A DNA stretch of 64,000 nt from JAJDOD01 sp050299835 (GCA_050299835.1 JBNKWP010000014.1:1-64000), one strand, 5' to 3'; positions 9,694 to 18,700 are shown, counted from the first letter of the stretch. Numbers and translations are program-made. The notes: generated from the sequence alone by a model not told the origin.

Positions 9694-12009
9694 TCAGCCC
9701 CCCACGATCGTCATCCAGGTGACGAGCACCAGAATGCCCAGCACCATCGCGAACGCGTATGTGAAGATGTAGCCCGACTGCGCCCGCCCGGCGAGCCGCG
9801 TGAAGAACGGCACCACACCCATGGCCAGCCCGTTCAGTCCGCCATCGATGGTCGCACCGTCCCCCTTCTTCCACAGGAACGCTCCAAGCCACTTGGCCGG
9901 GTTCACGAAGAGGAAGTCGTAGATTTCATCCACGTACCACTTGTTCAGCAGGAAGTTGTAAAGATAGGGCTGGTTCTCCGCCAAAATTTTGTTCGACCCG
10001 AAGCGCACCAGCGTCAGCCCGAACCAGATCACCGCACCCATCGCGATCGCCAGCCACCAGGGCACCGCCGCGATCAGCAACACCGCCCCCGCCAATACGC
10101 CCAGACCCGGTTTCACCCAGGCCGGCACCTCTCGGATATACATCGACAGCGCCACGCCAAAGCCCAGAAGCATCGCGATGAAGGGCGACACCTTCACCCA
10201 GCTCGGCACATGGTGCGCACCGTCCAGCACATGGTTGTCGGCGGCCATATGGATCGCGCCCTGCCCGGGCAGAGCCCCGGCCATCTCACCGTGATCGCCC
10301 TCATCCGCAGATGCTCCGTGACCGTCATCCGCCGCCGCCGCGCCGTGATCCGCCTCCGCAGATTCCCCGTGGCTCTCCTGCGCGAAAGCTGCGCCCAGCG
10401 TCATCAGCGAAGAATGCTCTTCCGCTGCCGCCTCACCATGCGCGGACGGAATGCCGAAGAACGCCTCCACCTTCGCATGATCCCCGAAGAACGGCTTGTA
10501 CCAGACCATGCCTGCGAACACCGCGCCCACCGCCAGAACGCCCAAGGGCACCAGCATCACCGTCGGGCTCTCATGGGCATGCTCATGCGTGTGATGATCG
10601 CCCCGCGCCTCGCCATAGAAGGTCATGAACATCAGCCGCCAGGAATAGAAGCTGGTGAAGAGCGCCGCCACCACCAGCCCCCAGAAGGCCACAGTGGACG
10701 CGCTGGTGCCACCGGCAAAGGCGCTCTCGATGATCGCATCCTTCGACACATAACCCGCGAACCCAACCGGGAAGCCCAGGTACAGAAGCGGTATCCCCAC
10801 GCCGGTGATCGCCAGCGTCCCGATCATCATCGCCCAGAACGTGTAGGGCAACTTGTCCTTCAGCCCGCCATAATTCCGCATGTCCTGCTCGTGATGCATC
10901 CCGTGGATCACCGACCCGGCGCCCAGAAACAGCATCGCCTTGAAGAACGCATGCGTCAGCAGATGGAACATCGCGACCGAATAGACGCCCACACCGGCGG
11001 CCACGAACATGTAGCCCAGCTGCGAACAGGTCGAATAGGCGATCACACGCTTGATGTCGTTCTGCACCAGACCCACGGTCGCTGCGAAAAACGCGGTGAT
11101 CAGCCCGATCCAGACGATGAAGTTCTGCGTCCAGTCGGCGTACTCGAACAAGGGCGACATCCGGCAGACCAGGAACACCCCCGCCGTCACCATCGTCGCC
11201 GCGTGGATGAGGGCGCTTACCGGCGTCGGGCCTTCCATCGCGTCCGGCAACCATGTGTGCAGGATGAACTGCGCCGATTTGCCCATCGCGCCGATAAACA
11301 GCAGGAAGCAGATCAGTTCGATGGCCGACCACTCGGCCCAGAGGAAATGGATCTGCGCCTGCGCCAACTCCGGCGCGGCCGCGAAGATGTCGGCGAAATT
11401 GATGCTGTCCACCTGTAAAAAGATCGCGAAGATCCCCAAGGCCATCCCGAAATCGCCCACCCGGTTGACCACAAAGGCCTTGATCGCGGCGGCATTGGCC
11501 GAGGGCTTCCGAAAGTAGAACCCGATCAGCAGGTAGGAGGCGAGGCCGACACCCTCCCAGCCGAAGAACAGCTGCACAAGGTTGTCCGCCGTCACCAGCA
11601 TCAGCATCGCGAAGGTGAAGAACGACAAATAGGCGAAGAAGCGCGGGCGGTAGCTCTCCTTTTCCTCGTTGAAATTGTCGTCATGCGCCATGTAGCCGAA
11701 GCTGTAGAGATGCACCAAAGCCGAGACCGTCGTGATCACGATCAGCATGATCGTCGTCAGCCGGTCCACCCGGATCGCCCAGTCGGTGGCCAGCGACCCG
11801 CTCTCGATCCAGCGCATCACCTGAACCGTGTAGACCCCGTTCTCATGGGCGGCAGGATCAAAGGTGAGGAAGACGATCCAGCTCAGGAAAGCGGCGAGAA
11901 ACAGAGAACCGGTTGAGGTCCACTGCGCGGCCGTCTCCCCGATGATCCGCCAGCCGAATCCACAGATCAGCGCGCCGACAAGGGGGGCAAAGAGGATGAT
12001 TGCTTCCAT
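9694..12009 (-). CDS. nuoL: NADH-quinone oxidoreductase subunit L, with His/Ala/Asp-rich insertion
   Basis: 771-residue largest antiporter-like subunit of complex I, which carries the long lateral helix. Signatures: FFGWEGVGLASYLLIGF, WLPDAMEGPTPVSALIHAAT and YSTCSQLGYMFVA. It is longer than the ~610 residues of the E. coli protein. The extra length is mostly a hydrophilic stretch around residues 500-600 that starts with a His cluster (DHHTHEHAHE) and continues as an Ala/His/Glu/Asp-rich segment with repeated HG units. The start overlaps the stop of the upstream 129-aa gene by one base. Confidence 0.95.
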   Translation of the reverse strand: MEAIILFAPLVGALICGFGWRIIGETAAQWTSTGSLFLAAFLSWIVFLTFDPAAHENGVYTVQVMRWIESGSLATDWAIRVDRLTTIMLIVITTVSALVHLYSFGYMAHDDNFNEEKESYRPRFFAYLSFFTFAMLMLVTADNLVQLFFGWEGVGLASYLLIGFYFRKPSANAAAIKAFVVNRVGDFGMALGIFAIFLQVDSINFADIFAAAPELAQAQIHFLWAEWSAIELICFLLFIGAMGKSAQFILHTWLPDAMEGPTPVSALIHAATMVTAGVFLVCRMSPLFEYADWTQNFIVWIGLITAFFAATVGLVQNDIKRVIAYSTCSQLGYMFVAAGVGVYSVAMFHLLTHAFFKAMLFLGAGSVIHGMHHEQDMRNYGGLKDKLPYTFWAMMIGTLAITGVGIPLLYLGFPVGFAGYVSKDAIIESAFAGGTSASTVAFWGLVVAALFTSFYSWRLMFMTFYGEARGDHHTHEHAHESPTVMLVPLGVLAVGAVFAGMVWYKPFFGDHAKVEAFFGIPSAHGEAAAEEHSSLMTLGAAFAQESHGESAEADHGAAAADDGHGASADEGDHGEMAGALPGQGAIHMAADNHVLDGAHHVPSWVKVSPFIAMLLGFGVALSMYIREVPAWVKPGLGVLAGAVLLIAAVPWWLAIAMGAVIWFGLTLVRFGSNKILAENQPYLYNFLLNKWYVDEIYDFLFVNPAKWLGAFLWKKGDGATIDGGLNGLAMGVVPFFTRLAGRAQSGYIFTYAFAMVLGILVLVTWMTIVGG

Positions 12010-12398
12010 TACTTCTGCCCTCTCAATTCAGCGCAGGATCCGTCAACCGTCTCTCGCATGAACAACATTCCGTGCAGGTTCATCTCTTTGAAAGCGTCGG
12101 GCTGTTTTGATTGCATTCCTTGCACCATCATAGGCAGGGCTTGCCGCGCATCTGCTTCCGACTGAAACAGCGCCTCGACAAAGTATCCCCGCATAAAGGG
12201 CGAAACGACCGCCCAGGTCTGATCGCCCTCAGGACCATCTGCCAAACCGGAAAAAGTCTCCGACAGCACTTCAGCGGCATCACGATTTGGCTGGGCCGTT
12301 TCATAAAAACCGCCAACATCGCAGGGCGAGGGAAACTTCCGATAAAACTCAAAGGCGTCCAAACCGGAGTGAAGCCCTGCAAGAATGTAAGTGCCCAT
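12009..12398 (-). CDS. Uncharacterised 129-aa protein between nuoK and nuoL
   Basis: I do not recognise this 129-residue protein. It is mostly soluble-looking (FEFYRKFPSPCDVGGFYETAQ, MRGYFVEALFQSEADAR, KEMNLHGMLFMRETVDGSC) with two cysteines and no clear signal peptide. I choose ATG 12398: GAGG lies 11 bases upstream, whereas the in-frame TTG at 12407 is only two bases from that GAGG. It starts 13 bases after the nuoK stop and its TAA shares one base with the nuoL ATG, so it is embedded in the operon. Codon composition is slightly less GC-rich than the nuo genes, which suggests a later arrival. Confidence 0.7.
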   Translation of the reverse strand: MGTYILAGLHSGLDAFEFYRKFPSPCDVGGFYETAQPNRDAAEVLSETFSGLADGPEGDQTWAVVSPFMRGYFVEALFQSEADARQALPMMVQGMQSKQPDAFKEMNLHGMLFMRETVDGSCAELRGQK

Positions 12399-12411
12399 CG
12401 CCAGCAAATCC

Positions 12412-12717
12412 TCACCCCTTCATCACATTGACGTCTTCGACGTCGATGGTGCCACGGTTGCGGAAGAAACAGACGAGGATCGCGAGACCGATGGCGGCCT
12501 CGGCGGCGGCGACGGTCAGCACGAAGAGCGTGAAAATCTGCCCCGTCAGATCGCCCAGATAGGCCGAGAACGCCACGAGGTTGATGTTCACCGCCAGCAG
12601 CATCAGTTCAATCGACATCAGCAGGATGATGACGTTCTTCCGGTTCAGGAAGATCCCGAAAATCCCGATGACGAACAGCGTCGCCGCGACGATGAGATAG
12701 TGTTCCAGTCCGATCAT
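12412..12717 (-). CDS. nuoK: NADH-quinone oxidoreductase subunit K
   Basis: 101-residue three-helix membrane subunit of complex I. The canonical signature GIFLNRKNVIILLMSIELM includes the functional glutamates of helices 2 and 3; AVNINLVAFS follows. ATG 12717 (MIGLEHYL) is the usual family start and has GAGAAGGG 6 bases upstream; a TTG at 12723 is less likely. The ATG shares one base with the TGA of the upstream Cys-rich gene. Confidence 0.95.
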   Translation of the reverse strand: MIGLEHYLIVAATLFVIGIFGIFLNRKNVIILLMSIELMLLAVNINLVAFSAYLGDLTGQIFTLFVLTVAAAEAAIGLAILVCFFRNRGTIDVEDVNVMKG

Positions 12718-13229
12718 CAGCAACCCTTCTCGTTTGCGGGCAATACACTTTCCGAATTGTAAGACAAAACACCCGCCATAACATGGTGGCCGCCAGCGGC
12801 CTGCACGTCACAGACGCAATGAAATGGTCGCGCGCCACCACGACCGATATCTTCGACGGAGCTTTGGTATCCGCGCCGTCGCAACTCGGCGGAGATGTTG
12901 TCCACCGAAGGCGTTTCGACAGTGCAGACTCCCTGTCGCGCCACCTCTCGGCGCTCTGCCCCTGATGGTTCGAAATACCACGTCTCGTACTTCGCCGTTC
13001 CCTCCAAAGGATCAGGCACAACAACGGCACGCTTATCTTGGCAGTCCAGCAAAACGAACTCATCGTGATAGGTAGAGTAGTAAACGACATGTTCGGTCAA
13101 AACCGTGACATGAGATGCCGATATGGGCGCACCGGTGCCGTCACCGCATGGGTGCGGTGCATACTCCATCGACGTCGCCGACGTTCCTGAGAGATAGAAT
13201 GCCCCCAAGGCGTATGCTAGCCGACGCAT
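12717..13229 (-). CDS. Uncharacterised exported Cys-rich protein between nuoJ and nuoK
   Basis: 170-residue protein that I cannot assign to a family. The N-terminus MRRLAYALGAFYLSGTSATS resembles a signal peptide, and the mature part contains several cysteines (HPCGDG, LLDCQDK, GVCTVE, FHCVCDV, KGC at the very end), so disulfides in the periplasm are likely. Its ATG overlaps the nuoJ TGA by one base and its TGA overlaps the nuoK ATG by one base, so it is locked translationally between two core subunits. A longer open frame upstream of ATG 13229 is only a shadow of nuoJ. Confidence 0.7.
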   Translation of the reverse strand: MRRLAYALGAFYLSGTSATSMEYAPHPCGDGTGAPISASHVTVLTEHVVYYSTYHDEFVLLDCQDKRAVVVPDPLEGTAKYETWYFEPSGAERREVARQGVCTVETPSVDNISAELRRRGYQSSVEDIGRGGARPFHCVCDVQAAGGHHVMAGVLSYNSESVLPANEKGC

Positions 13230-13843
13230 CACAACCCCTGCCCCGGCTTCACGTCCTTCAGCTCCATCGCCTTGGCCGGATCGCGGTACATCTGTGCCAG
13301 CACGTTCTGGCGCTTGACCCAGGTCCGATGCCGCAGCGTCAGCACGATCGCTCCCACCATCGCCACCAGCAGGATCAGTCCTGCCAACTGGAACAGCAGG
13401 AAATAATCGTCGTACAGCACCCGGCCCAAAGCGTCCGTGTTGTGATCGCCGCCACCCGCCACCGCATCCGGCCGTGCGCCCATGACCACGCCATCCGCCG
13501 TCTCCCAGACGCCGAAGGCCATGGCCAGTTGCATCAGGATCACCACGCCGATCAGCAGTGCCAGCGGCATGTACCGCGCCATCTCCGCCTTCAACTCGGC
13601 GAAATCCACGTCCAGCATCATCACCACGAACAGGAACAGCACCGCCACCGCGCCCACATAGACGATGACCAAGAGCATGGCCACGAACTCCGCGCCCAGA
13701 AGCACGAAAAGCCCGGCGGCGGACAGAAACGACAGGATCAGCCACAGCACCGAATGGACCGGGTTCCGGCTGATCACCGTGAACAAGCCGCCCGCGATGC
13801 AGGCAATGGCAAAGAGGTAAAAGGCCAGCACGATCGGTGTCAT
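13229..13843 (-). CDS. nuoJ: NADH-quinone oxidoreductase subunit J
   Basis: 204-residue membrane subunit of complex I. The N-terminal part holds the conserved GGLFTVISRNPVHSVLWLIL and EFVAMLLVIVYVGAVAVLFLF (the pi-bulge helix); FAELKAEMARYMPL follows. The C-terminal ~60 residues contain one more helix and a charged tail. Start and stop both overlap neighbouring genes (CMD upstream by 4 bp, Cys-rich gene downstream by 1 bp). Confidence 0.95.
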   Translation of the reverse strand: MTPIVLAFYLFAIACIAGGLFTVISRNPVHSVLWLILSFLSAAGLFVLLGAEFVAMLLVIVYVGAVAVLFLFVVMMLDVDFAELKAEMARYMPLALLIGVVILMQLAMAFGVWETADGVVMGARPDAVAGGGDHNTDALGRVLYDDYFLLFQLAGLILLVAMVGAIVLTLRHRTWVKRQNVLAQMYRDPAKAMELKDVKPGQGL

Positions 13844-14250
13844 TCCGTGTCCCCGTCAGTTCCCGCGTCCATGACGCCGCTCGCAAGCTCCATCGCCTTG
13901 GTCATGGCCGGGATGCCCCCGAACACGCCCATCATGGCGATGGTCTCCGCGATTTCCTGTTTCGTCGCCCCCGCTTCCAGCGCATGCCGCACCGTCAGCC
14001 GGATCTGCGCCTCCGCCTGCGCGCCAAGGATCGTCAGCGCCCCCAGCGTCAGAAGCAGCTTGGTCTTGGAATCGAGCCCTTCGGGATTGAAGGTCTTGCC
14101 CATGACCGTTTCCATCATGTCCTTGGGCATGGTCGGCCACAGCGCCTCGAACCCCTTGGGCGTGAAATTGGCCAGCGCAGGATTGACCGCCTTGGCCCAT
14201 TCCTGCCCCATCTCCATCATCGCCGCGAACGGGTTCTGCTGATCGCTCAT
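13840..14250 (-). CDS. Carboxymuconolactone decarboxylase family protein
   Basis: 136-residue helical protein of the CMD/AhpD-like superfamily. The signature region is DSKTKLLLTLGALTIL followed by LTVRHALEAGATKQEIAE and TIAMMGVFGGIPAM. The CxxC pair of AhpD-type peroxidase partners is absent, so a redox role like AhpD is unlikely. It overlaps the upstream DUF4259 gene and downstream nuoJ by 4 bp each, making a coupled chain inside the nuo operon. Substrate unknown. Confidence 0.8.
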   Translation of the reverse strand: MSDQQNPFAAMMEMGQEWAKAVNPALANFTPKGFEALWPTMPKDMMETVMGKTFNPEGLDSKTKLLLTLGALTILGAQAEAQIRLTVRHALEAGATKQEIAETIAMMGVFGGIPAMTKAMELASGVMDAGTDGDTE

Positions 14251-14855
14251 TGCCGCCCCCGGTCGATATACCGCGCCAGCTTGCGGAAGTTCTGGTTCAT
14301 TTCCTCGCGGAGCGCGTCGATATCCGCCGACAGGGACGAGATCATCATCCGGATGTCGTCCAGCTCTGCGTCGTCCGCCACCACCGACGGCTCAACCAGA
14401 GGCTCCCCTGCCGGAGACGGCGCAGTCGCCACGCGCGCAGGCCGTGCCGAAGCCCCTGCCAACCGCGCCCGAAGCGTCTCCAGCGCCGCGAGCCATTTCT
14501 CATGCTCGCCCGGTGCCGCGTTTTTCCAAATCTCGTTCAGCTCCGATTCCGCAGCCACAACCGTCAGGAACTGATCGCATTTCTCGACCAAAGCCGCGGC
14601 CTGCGCAGGGTCAGCCGCAGGCGCCCCTTCGAACAGCTTGTTCGCGTCCGCCGAGCCGCGCCCCAGCGCGAAACCCACCGCCTCCACCGCCGCAATCGCG
14701 CGCGTGGCGATATCGGCCCGCAGATTCGCGTTCTCCGCATCGCCCAGCGCCACCTGCAACGTGCTGCCGGCCACCGCCAGACCGTTCTCGCGATACGCTG
14801 CGGCCCATTCCACCGCATCGTCATTCTCGAAACTATCTACGCCCCAGCTTGCCAT
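14247..14855 (-). CDS. DUF4259 domain-containing protein
   Basis: 202-residue protein whose start ASWGVDSFENDDAVEWAA matches the DUF4259 opening pattern (xWGxxxFENDxAxDW). The N-terminal ~120 residues form an Ala-rich helical domain; a linker rich in Ala and Pro follows, then a C-terminal helix (DDIRMMISSLSADIDALRE) that may form a coiled coil. Its ATG is the base after the nuoI stop region with one base shared, and it overlaps the CMD gene by 4 bp. Function unknown. Confidence 0.75.
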   Translation of the reverse strand: MASWGVDSFENDDAVEWAAAYRENGLAVAGSTLQVALGDAENANLRADIATRAIAAVEAVGFALGRGSADANKLFEGAPAADPAQAAALVEKCDQFLTVVAAESELNEIWKNAAPGEHEKWLAALETLRARLAGASARPARVATAPSPAGEPLVEPSVVADDAELDDIRMMISSLSADIDALREEMNQNFRKLARYIDRGRQ

Positions 14856-15349
14856 CAGCGATACGGTGCATCCATTTCCAAATTCCGCGCGATCTCCGCT
14901 TCCCAGCGCTCGCCATTGGCCAGAAGCTTCTCCTTGTCATAGAAAAGCTCCTCCCGCGTCTCGGTCGAGAACTCGAAGTTCGGGCCTTCGACAATGGCAT
15001 CCACCGGGCACGCCTCCTGACAGAACCCGCAATAGATGCACTTGGTCATGTCGATGTCATAGCGCGTCGTCCGCCGCGACCCGTCATCGCGCGGCTCCGC
15101 GTCAATGGTAATCGCCTGCGCCGGACAGATCGCCTCGCACAGCTTGCAGGCGATGCAGCGTTCCTCGCCATTGGGATAACGGCGGAGGGCATGTTCCCCC
15201 CGGAAGCGCGGGGAAAGCGGCCCCTTCTCATGCGGATAGTTCACCGTCGCCTTGGGCGCAAAGAAGTAGCGAAGCCCCAGCCTCAGCCCCTTCAGCATGT
15301 CCATCAGCAGGAAATATTTCCCCGCCCGGTTCCAGTCGATCTGGGTCAT
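14855..15349 (-). CDS. nuoI: NADH-quinone oxidoreductase subunit I
   Basis: 164-residue ferredoxin-like subunit of complex I that carries clusters N6a and N6b. Two 4Fe-4S motifs are visible: CIACKLCEAICPAQAI and CIYCGFCQEACPVDAI. The N-terminus (MLKGLRLGLRYFF) is the usual membrane-associated helix. Length is normal. It is separated from nuoH by a 150-base gap that carries a palindromic element. Confidence 0.96.
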   Translation of the reverse strand: MTQIDWNRAGKYFLLMDMLKGLRLGLRYFFAPKATVNYPHEKGPLSPRFRGEHALRRYPNGEERCIACKLCEAICPAQAITIDAEPRDDGSRRTTRYDIDMTKCIYCGFCQEACPVDAIVEGPNFEFSTETREELFYDKEKLLANGERWEAEIARNLEMDAPYR

Positions 15350-15386
15350 GATGTTGTCCCCGCGACGATCTCCCCCAGTGAATTGA

Positions 15387-15469
15387 GGATCGCGCCCGAC
15401 CCGAAGGTGGGCGCATCGCGCCCGCCCTGGGGGGCGGGTCGGGCGCGATCCGGGGCTGACGCCCCGGAG
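15387..15469. repeat. Palindromic REP-like element between nuoH and nuoI
   Basis: A perfect 16-bp inverted repeat (15387-15402 with 15438-15453) encloses 35 bases, part of which (runs of GGGCG and CGCCC) can pair internally. A second small hairpin follows at 15452-15469 (7-bp stem, TGAC loop). No coding potential. It looks like a repetitive extragenic palindrome; I see no second copy in this window. Confidence 0.75.
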
Positions 15470-15499
15470 CTACAAATGATCAGCGGACAGTCCAGCATT

Positions 15500-16537
15500 C
15501 TAAGCACCCACTATCCAGCGCGCATAGGCGCCACCGAAGAACCCGAACTTCGCCGCAAACGCTACCCAGACCACCCAGACCAGCGACAGCGGCAGGAACA
15601 CCTTCCACCCGATCCGCATCAACTGGTCGTAGCGATAGCGCGGCACCACCGCCTTCACCATGGCGAAGAGGAAGAAGAAGAACGCCATCTTCGCCACCAT
15701 CCAAAGCGGCGAATCCGGGATGAACGGGATGGGCGACAGCCAGCCGCCGAAGAACAGCAGCGTGATCAGCGCGCACATCAGGAAGATCGCGATATATTCG
15801 CCCGCCATGAACAGCAGGAACGGGGTCGAGGAATATTCCACCTGGTACCCCGCCACCAGCTCCGACTCCGCCTCCGGCAGATCGAAGGGCGGGCGGTTGG
15901 TTTCCGCCAGCGTCGAGATGAAGAACAGGAACACCATCGGGAAATGCGGCAGCCAGTACCAACTGAACAACCCCCATCCGCCGTTCTGCGCCTGCACGAT
16001 CTGGCTGAAATTCAGCGAGCCAGTCGAGATGATGATGCCGATGATGATCAGCCCCAGCGACACCTCATAGGAGATCATCTGCGCCGCCGAGCGCAGGCTC
16101 CCAAGGAACGGGTATTTCGAGTTCGAAGCCCAGCCCCCCATGATCACGCCATACACTTCAAGCGAGGACACGGCGAAAACGAACAGGATCGCGACATTGA
16201 TATTCGCCAGCACCCAGCCATCGTTGAACGGGATCACAGCCCAGGCCAGCATCGCCAGCACGAAGGAGATCAGCGGTGCCATGATGAACACAACACGGTC
16301 GGCCCCCGCAGGGATGATGTTCTCCTTGACGATGTATTTCAGCGCATCCGCCACGGTCTGAAGAAGCCCCCAAGGCCCCACCACGTTCGGCCCGCGCCGC
16401 ATCTGGACCGCCGCCCAGATTTTCCGGTCGCCATAGACGAGGAACAGAAGCGAAATCATCACGAAGGCGACCACAAGCATGGTCTGCGCCGCGACAGTGA
16501 CCAGGATGCCGAGCGGTGTCGAAAGAAAGTCAGCCAT
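15500..16537 (-). CDS. nuoH: NADH-quinone oxidoreductase subunit H
   Basis: 345-residue membrane subunit of complex I that builds the quinone site with NuoB and NuoD. Signatures: AAVQMRRGPNVVGPWGLLQ, AETNRPPFDLPEAESELVAG and GEYIAIFLMCAL. RVLF-type helices continue to the C-terminal LFGGAYARW-like end (FFGGAYARWIVGA). The ATG is preceded by AGAGG. It lies about 95 bases after nuoG. Confidence 0.96.
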   Translation of the reverse strand: MADFLSTPLGILVTVAAQTMLVVAFVMISLLFLVYGDRKIWAAVQMRRGPNVVGPWGLLQTVADALKYIVKENIIPAGADRVVFIMAPLISFVLAMLAWAVIPFNDGWVLANINVAILFVFAVSSLEVYGVIMGGWASNSKYPFLGSLRSAAQMISYEVSLGLIIIGIIISTGSLNFSQIVQAQNGGWGLFSWYWLPHFPMVFLFFISTLAETNRPPFDLPEAESELVAGYQVEYSSTPFLLFMAGEYIAIFLMCALITLLFFGGWLSPIPFIPDSPLWMVAKMAFFFFLFAMVKAVVPRYRYDQLMRIGWKVFLPLSLVWVVWVAFAAKFGFFGGAYARWIVGA

Positions 16538-16633
16538 CTAACCTCTTGTTCCCTTGTGGCCGGGCCGGGTTTTCCCGCGCGCCCCGTAAACCGCATCTCG
16601 GGCCGGTTTTCCAGCCCGAATGCCCCCTGTTAA

Positions 16634-18652
16634 CTATTCCGCCGCGAGCTTGCCCGCCTGCCGCTCCCGCGCCGAAGCCTGCAACTCCGCCATCAGGCTC
16701 GACGCCCTGAGGATCGGGTTGGTCAGGTAATGCGCCGTCACGGCCTCCGTGAACTCGCCCGAGCCCTCGCCCGAAGCCTCCAGCGGGTGCCAGTCATTCT
16801 GCGGCACCGTGTCGATCTCCTTCAGATGCGGCACCGCTTCGATCAACGCCTTCCGCAACTGCGCCAGACTGTCATAGGGCAGCGTGGCTCCCAGTTCCGC
16901 CGACAGAGCCCGCAGGATCGCCCAGTTCTCTTTCGCCTCGCCCGGCGGGAAACTGGCCCTCATGGCAAGCTGAGGCCGGCCTTCGGTATTGACGAAAAGC
17001 CCGTTCTCCTCGGTCCAGGCGGCGCCCGGCAGGATGATATCCGCCCGATGCGCACCCCGATCCCCGTGGCTCCCCTGGTAGATCACCGTCGGCCCCTCGG
17101 GGATGTCCACCTCGTCAGCGCCAAGGTTGTAGACCGCCGAAGCGCCTTCCAGCGCGCCCTCGACCCCGCCGGTCGTCACAGCGCCCAGGTCGAGCGCCCC
17201 CACCCGGCTCGCCGCCGTGTGCAGGACCATGAATTTCGACTCGGTCGCCTCGGCAAAAGCCATTGCATCCGCCAGAACGCCCTTGCCGCCCTCACCGGTC
17301 AAAGCGCCCATGCCGACGATCACCAGCGATTTCTGCGTCAGCGCATCCGAATGATCGCCTTCCCGCAGTTTCCGTAGCCCGTCCCGGCCAGTCCCCAGAT
17401 GGAAGTAATCATAGGTCAGATCGACCGCTTCGCCGACCACGCCAACCTTGGCACCCCGGCTCCACGCCTTGCGGATTCGCGCGTTCAGCACCGGTGCCTC
17501 GGCCCGCGGGTTGGTCCCGATCAGCATGATCGCCGTCGCGCTGTCGATATCCTCGATGCTTGCCGTCCCCACATAGGCCGAGCGATTCCCGCCGGGCAGC
17601 TTCGCCCCGTCGGTCCGGCACTCGACCACGCCAAGCTTGCCTTCGATCAGCCCTTGCAACGCATAGACCGCTTCGACCGGGGCCAGATCGCCGACCAGAC
17701 CAGCCACCTTGCCGCCCTTCATCGCCTCCGCCGCCGCAGCCAGGGCTTCGCCCCAGCTTGCAGGCCTCAGCTTGCCATTCTCTCGGATATACGGCTTGTC
17801 CAGCCGCTGCCGCCGCAAACCGTCCCAGGCATAGCGCGACTTGTCCGACAGCCATTCCTCGTTCACACCGTCATGGTTGCGCGGCAGAATACGCATGACC
17901 TCACGGCCCTTGGTATCCACCCGGATCGACGCGCCCAGCGCGTCCATCACGTCGATGCTCTCGGTCTTCGTCAATTCCCACGGCCGCGCGGTAAAGGCAT
18001 ATGGCTTCGAGGTCAGCGCCCCCACGGGACACAGATCCACGATATTGCCCTGCAACTCAGAATCGAGCGTCCGTCCCAGATAGGAGGTGATCTCCGCATC
18101 CTCGCCCCGGCCTGTCTGGCCAAGCTCGGGCATGCCCGCCACCTCGGTGATGAACCGCACGCAGCGCGTGCAGGAAATGCACCGCGTCATCGCCGTGCCC
18201 ACCAGCGGGCCAAGGTCCATATTGTCCACCGCCCGCTTCGGCTCGCGGAACCGGCTGAAATCGACCCCATAGGCCATCGCCTGGTCCTGAAGGTCGCATT
18301 CGCCGCCCTGGTCGCAAATCGGGCAATCGAGCGGATGGTTGATGAGCAGGAACTCCATCACCCCTTCCCGCGCCTTCTTCACCATCGGGCTGTTGGTCTT
18401 CACGACAGGCGGCTGGCCTTCCGGCCCCGGCCTCAGATCGCGCACCTGCATGGCGCAACTGGCGGCAGGCTTCGGCGGCCCGCCAACAACCTCGACAAGA
18501 CACATCCGGCAGTTGCCGGCAATGGACAGCCTTTCGTGATAGCAGAAACGGGGAATTTCGATCCCCGCTTGCTCACAGGCCTGAATCAGCGTCAGGGCGG
18601 GGTCGACTTCAATCTCTTCACCGTCAATGACGAGCTTCCGAAGATCGGACAT
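16634..18652 (-). CDS. nuoG: NADH-quinone oxidoreductase subunit G
   Basis: 672-residue iron-sulfur subunit of the NADH-oxidising arm. Cluster motifs in order: 2Fe-2S (CYHERLSIAGNCRMCLVEV), the HxxxCxxC motif (HPLDCPICDQGGECDLQDQA), and 4Fe-4S (CISCTRCVRFITEVAG). A molybdopterin-oxidoreductase-like domain follows from about residue 220. Length is typical of alphaproteobacterial and mitochondrial NuoG and shorter than in E. coli. GAGGA lies ahead of the ATG. Confidence 0.96.
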   Translation of the reverse strand: MSDLRKLVIDGEEIEVDPALTLIQACEQAGIEIPRFCYHERLSIAGNCRMCLVEVVGGPPKPAASCAMQVRDLRPGPEGQPPVVKTNSPMVKKAREGVMEFLLINHPLDCPICDQGGECDLQDQAMAYGVDFSRFREPKRAVDNMDLGPLVGTAMTRCISCTRCVRFITEVAGMPELGQTGRGEDAEITSYLGRTLDSELQGNIVDLCPVGALTSKPYAFTARPWELTKTESIDVMDALGASIRVDTKGREVMRILPRNHDGVNEEWLSDKSRYAWDGLRRQRLDKPYIRENGKLRPASWGEALAAAAEAMKGGKVAGLVGDLAPVEAVYALQGLIEGKLGVVECRTDGAKLPGGNRSAYVGTASIEDIDSATAIMLIGTNPRAEAPVLNARIRKAWSRGAKVGVVGEAVDLTYDYFHLGTGRDGLRKLREGDHSDALTQKSLVIVGMGALTGEGGKGVLADAMAFAEATESKFMVLHTAASRVGALDLGAVTTGGVEGALEGASAVYNLGADEVDIPEGPTVIYQGSHGDRGAHRADIILPGAAWTEENGLFVNTEGRPQLAMRASFPPGEAKENWAILRALSAELGATLPYDSLAQLRKALIEAVPHLKEIDTVPQNDWHPLEASGEGSGEFTEAVTAHYLTNPILRASSLMAELQASARERQAGKLAAE

Positions 18653-18700
18653 GGGGCACGGTTCCTCATGGCTTCGCTCGAGCCACGGGAACCGGACCGA

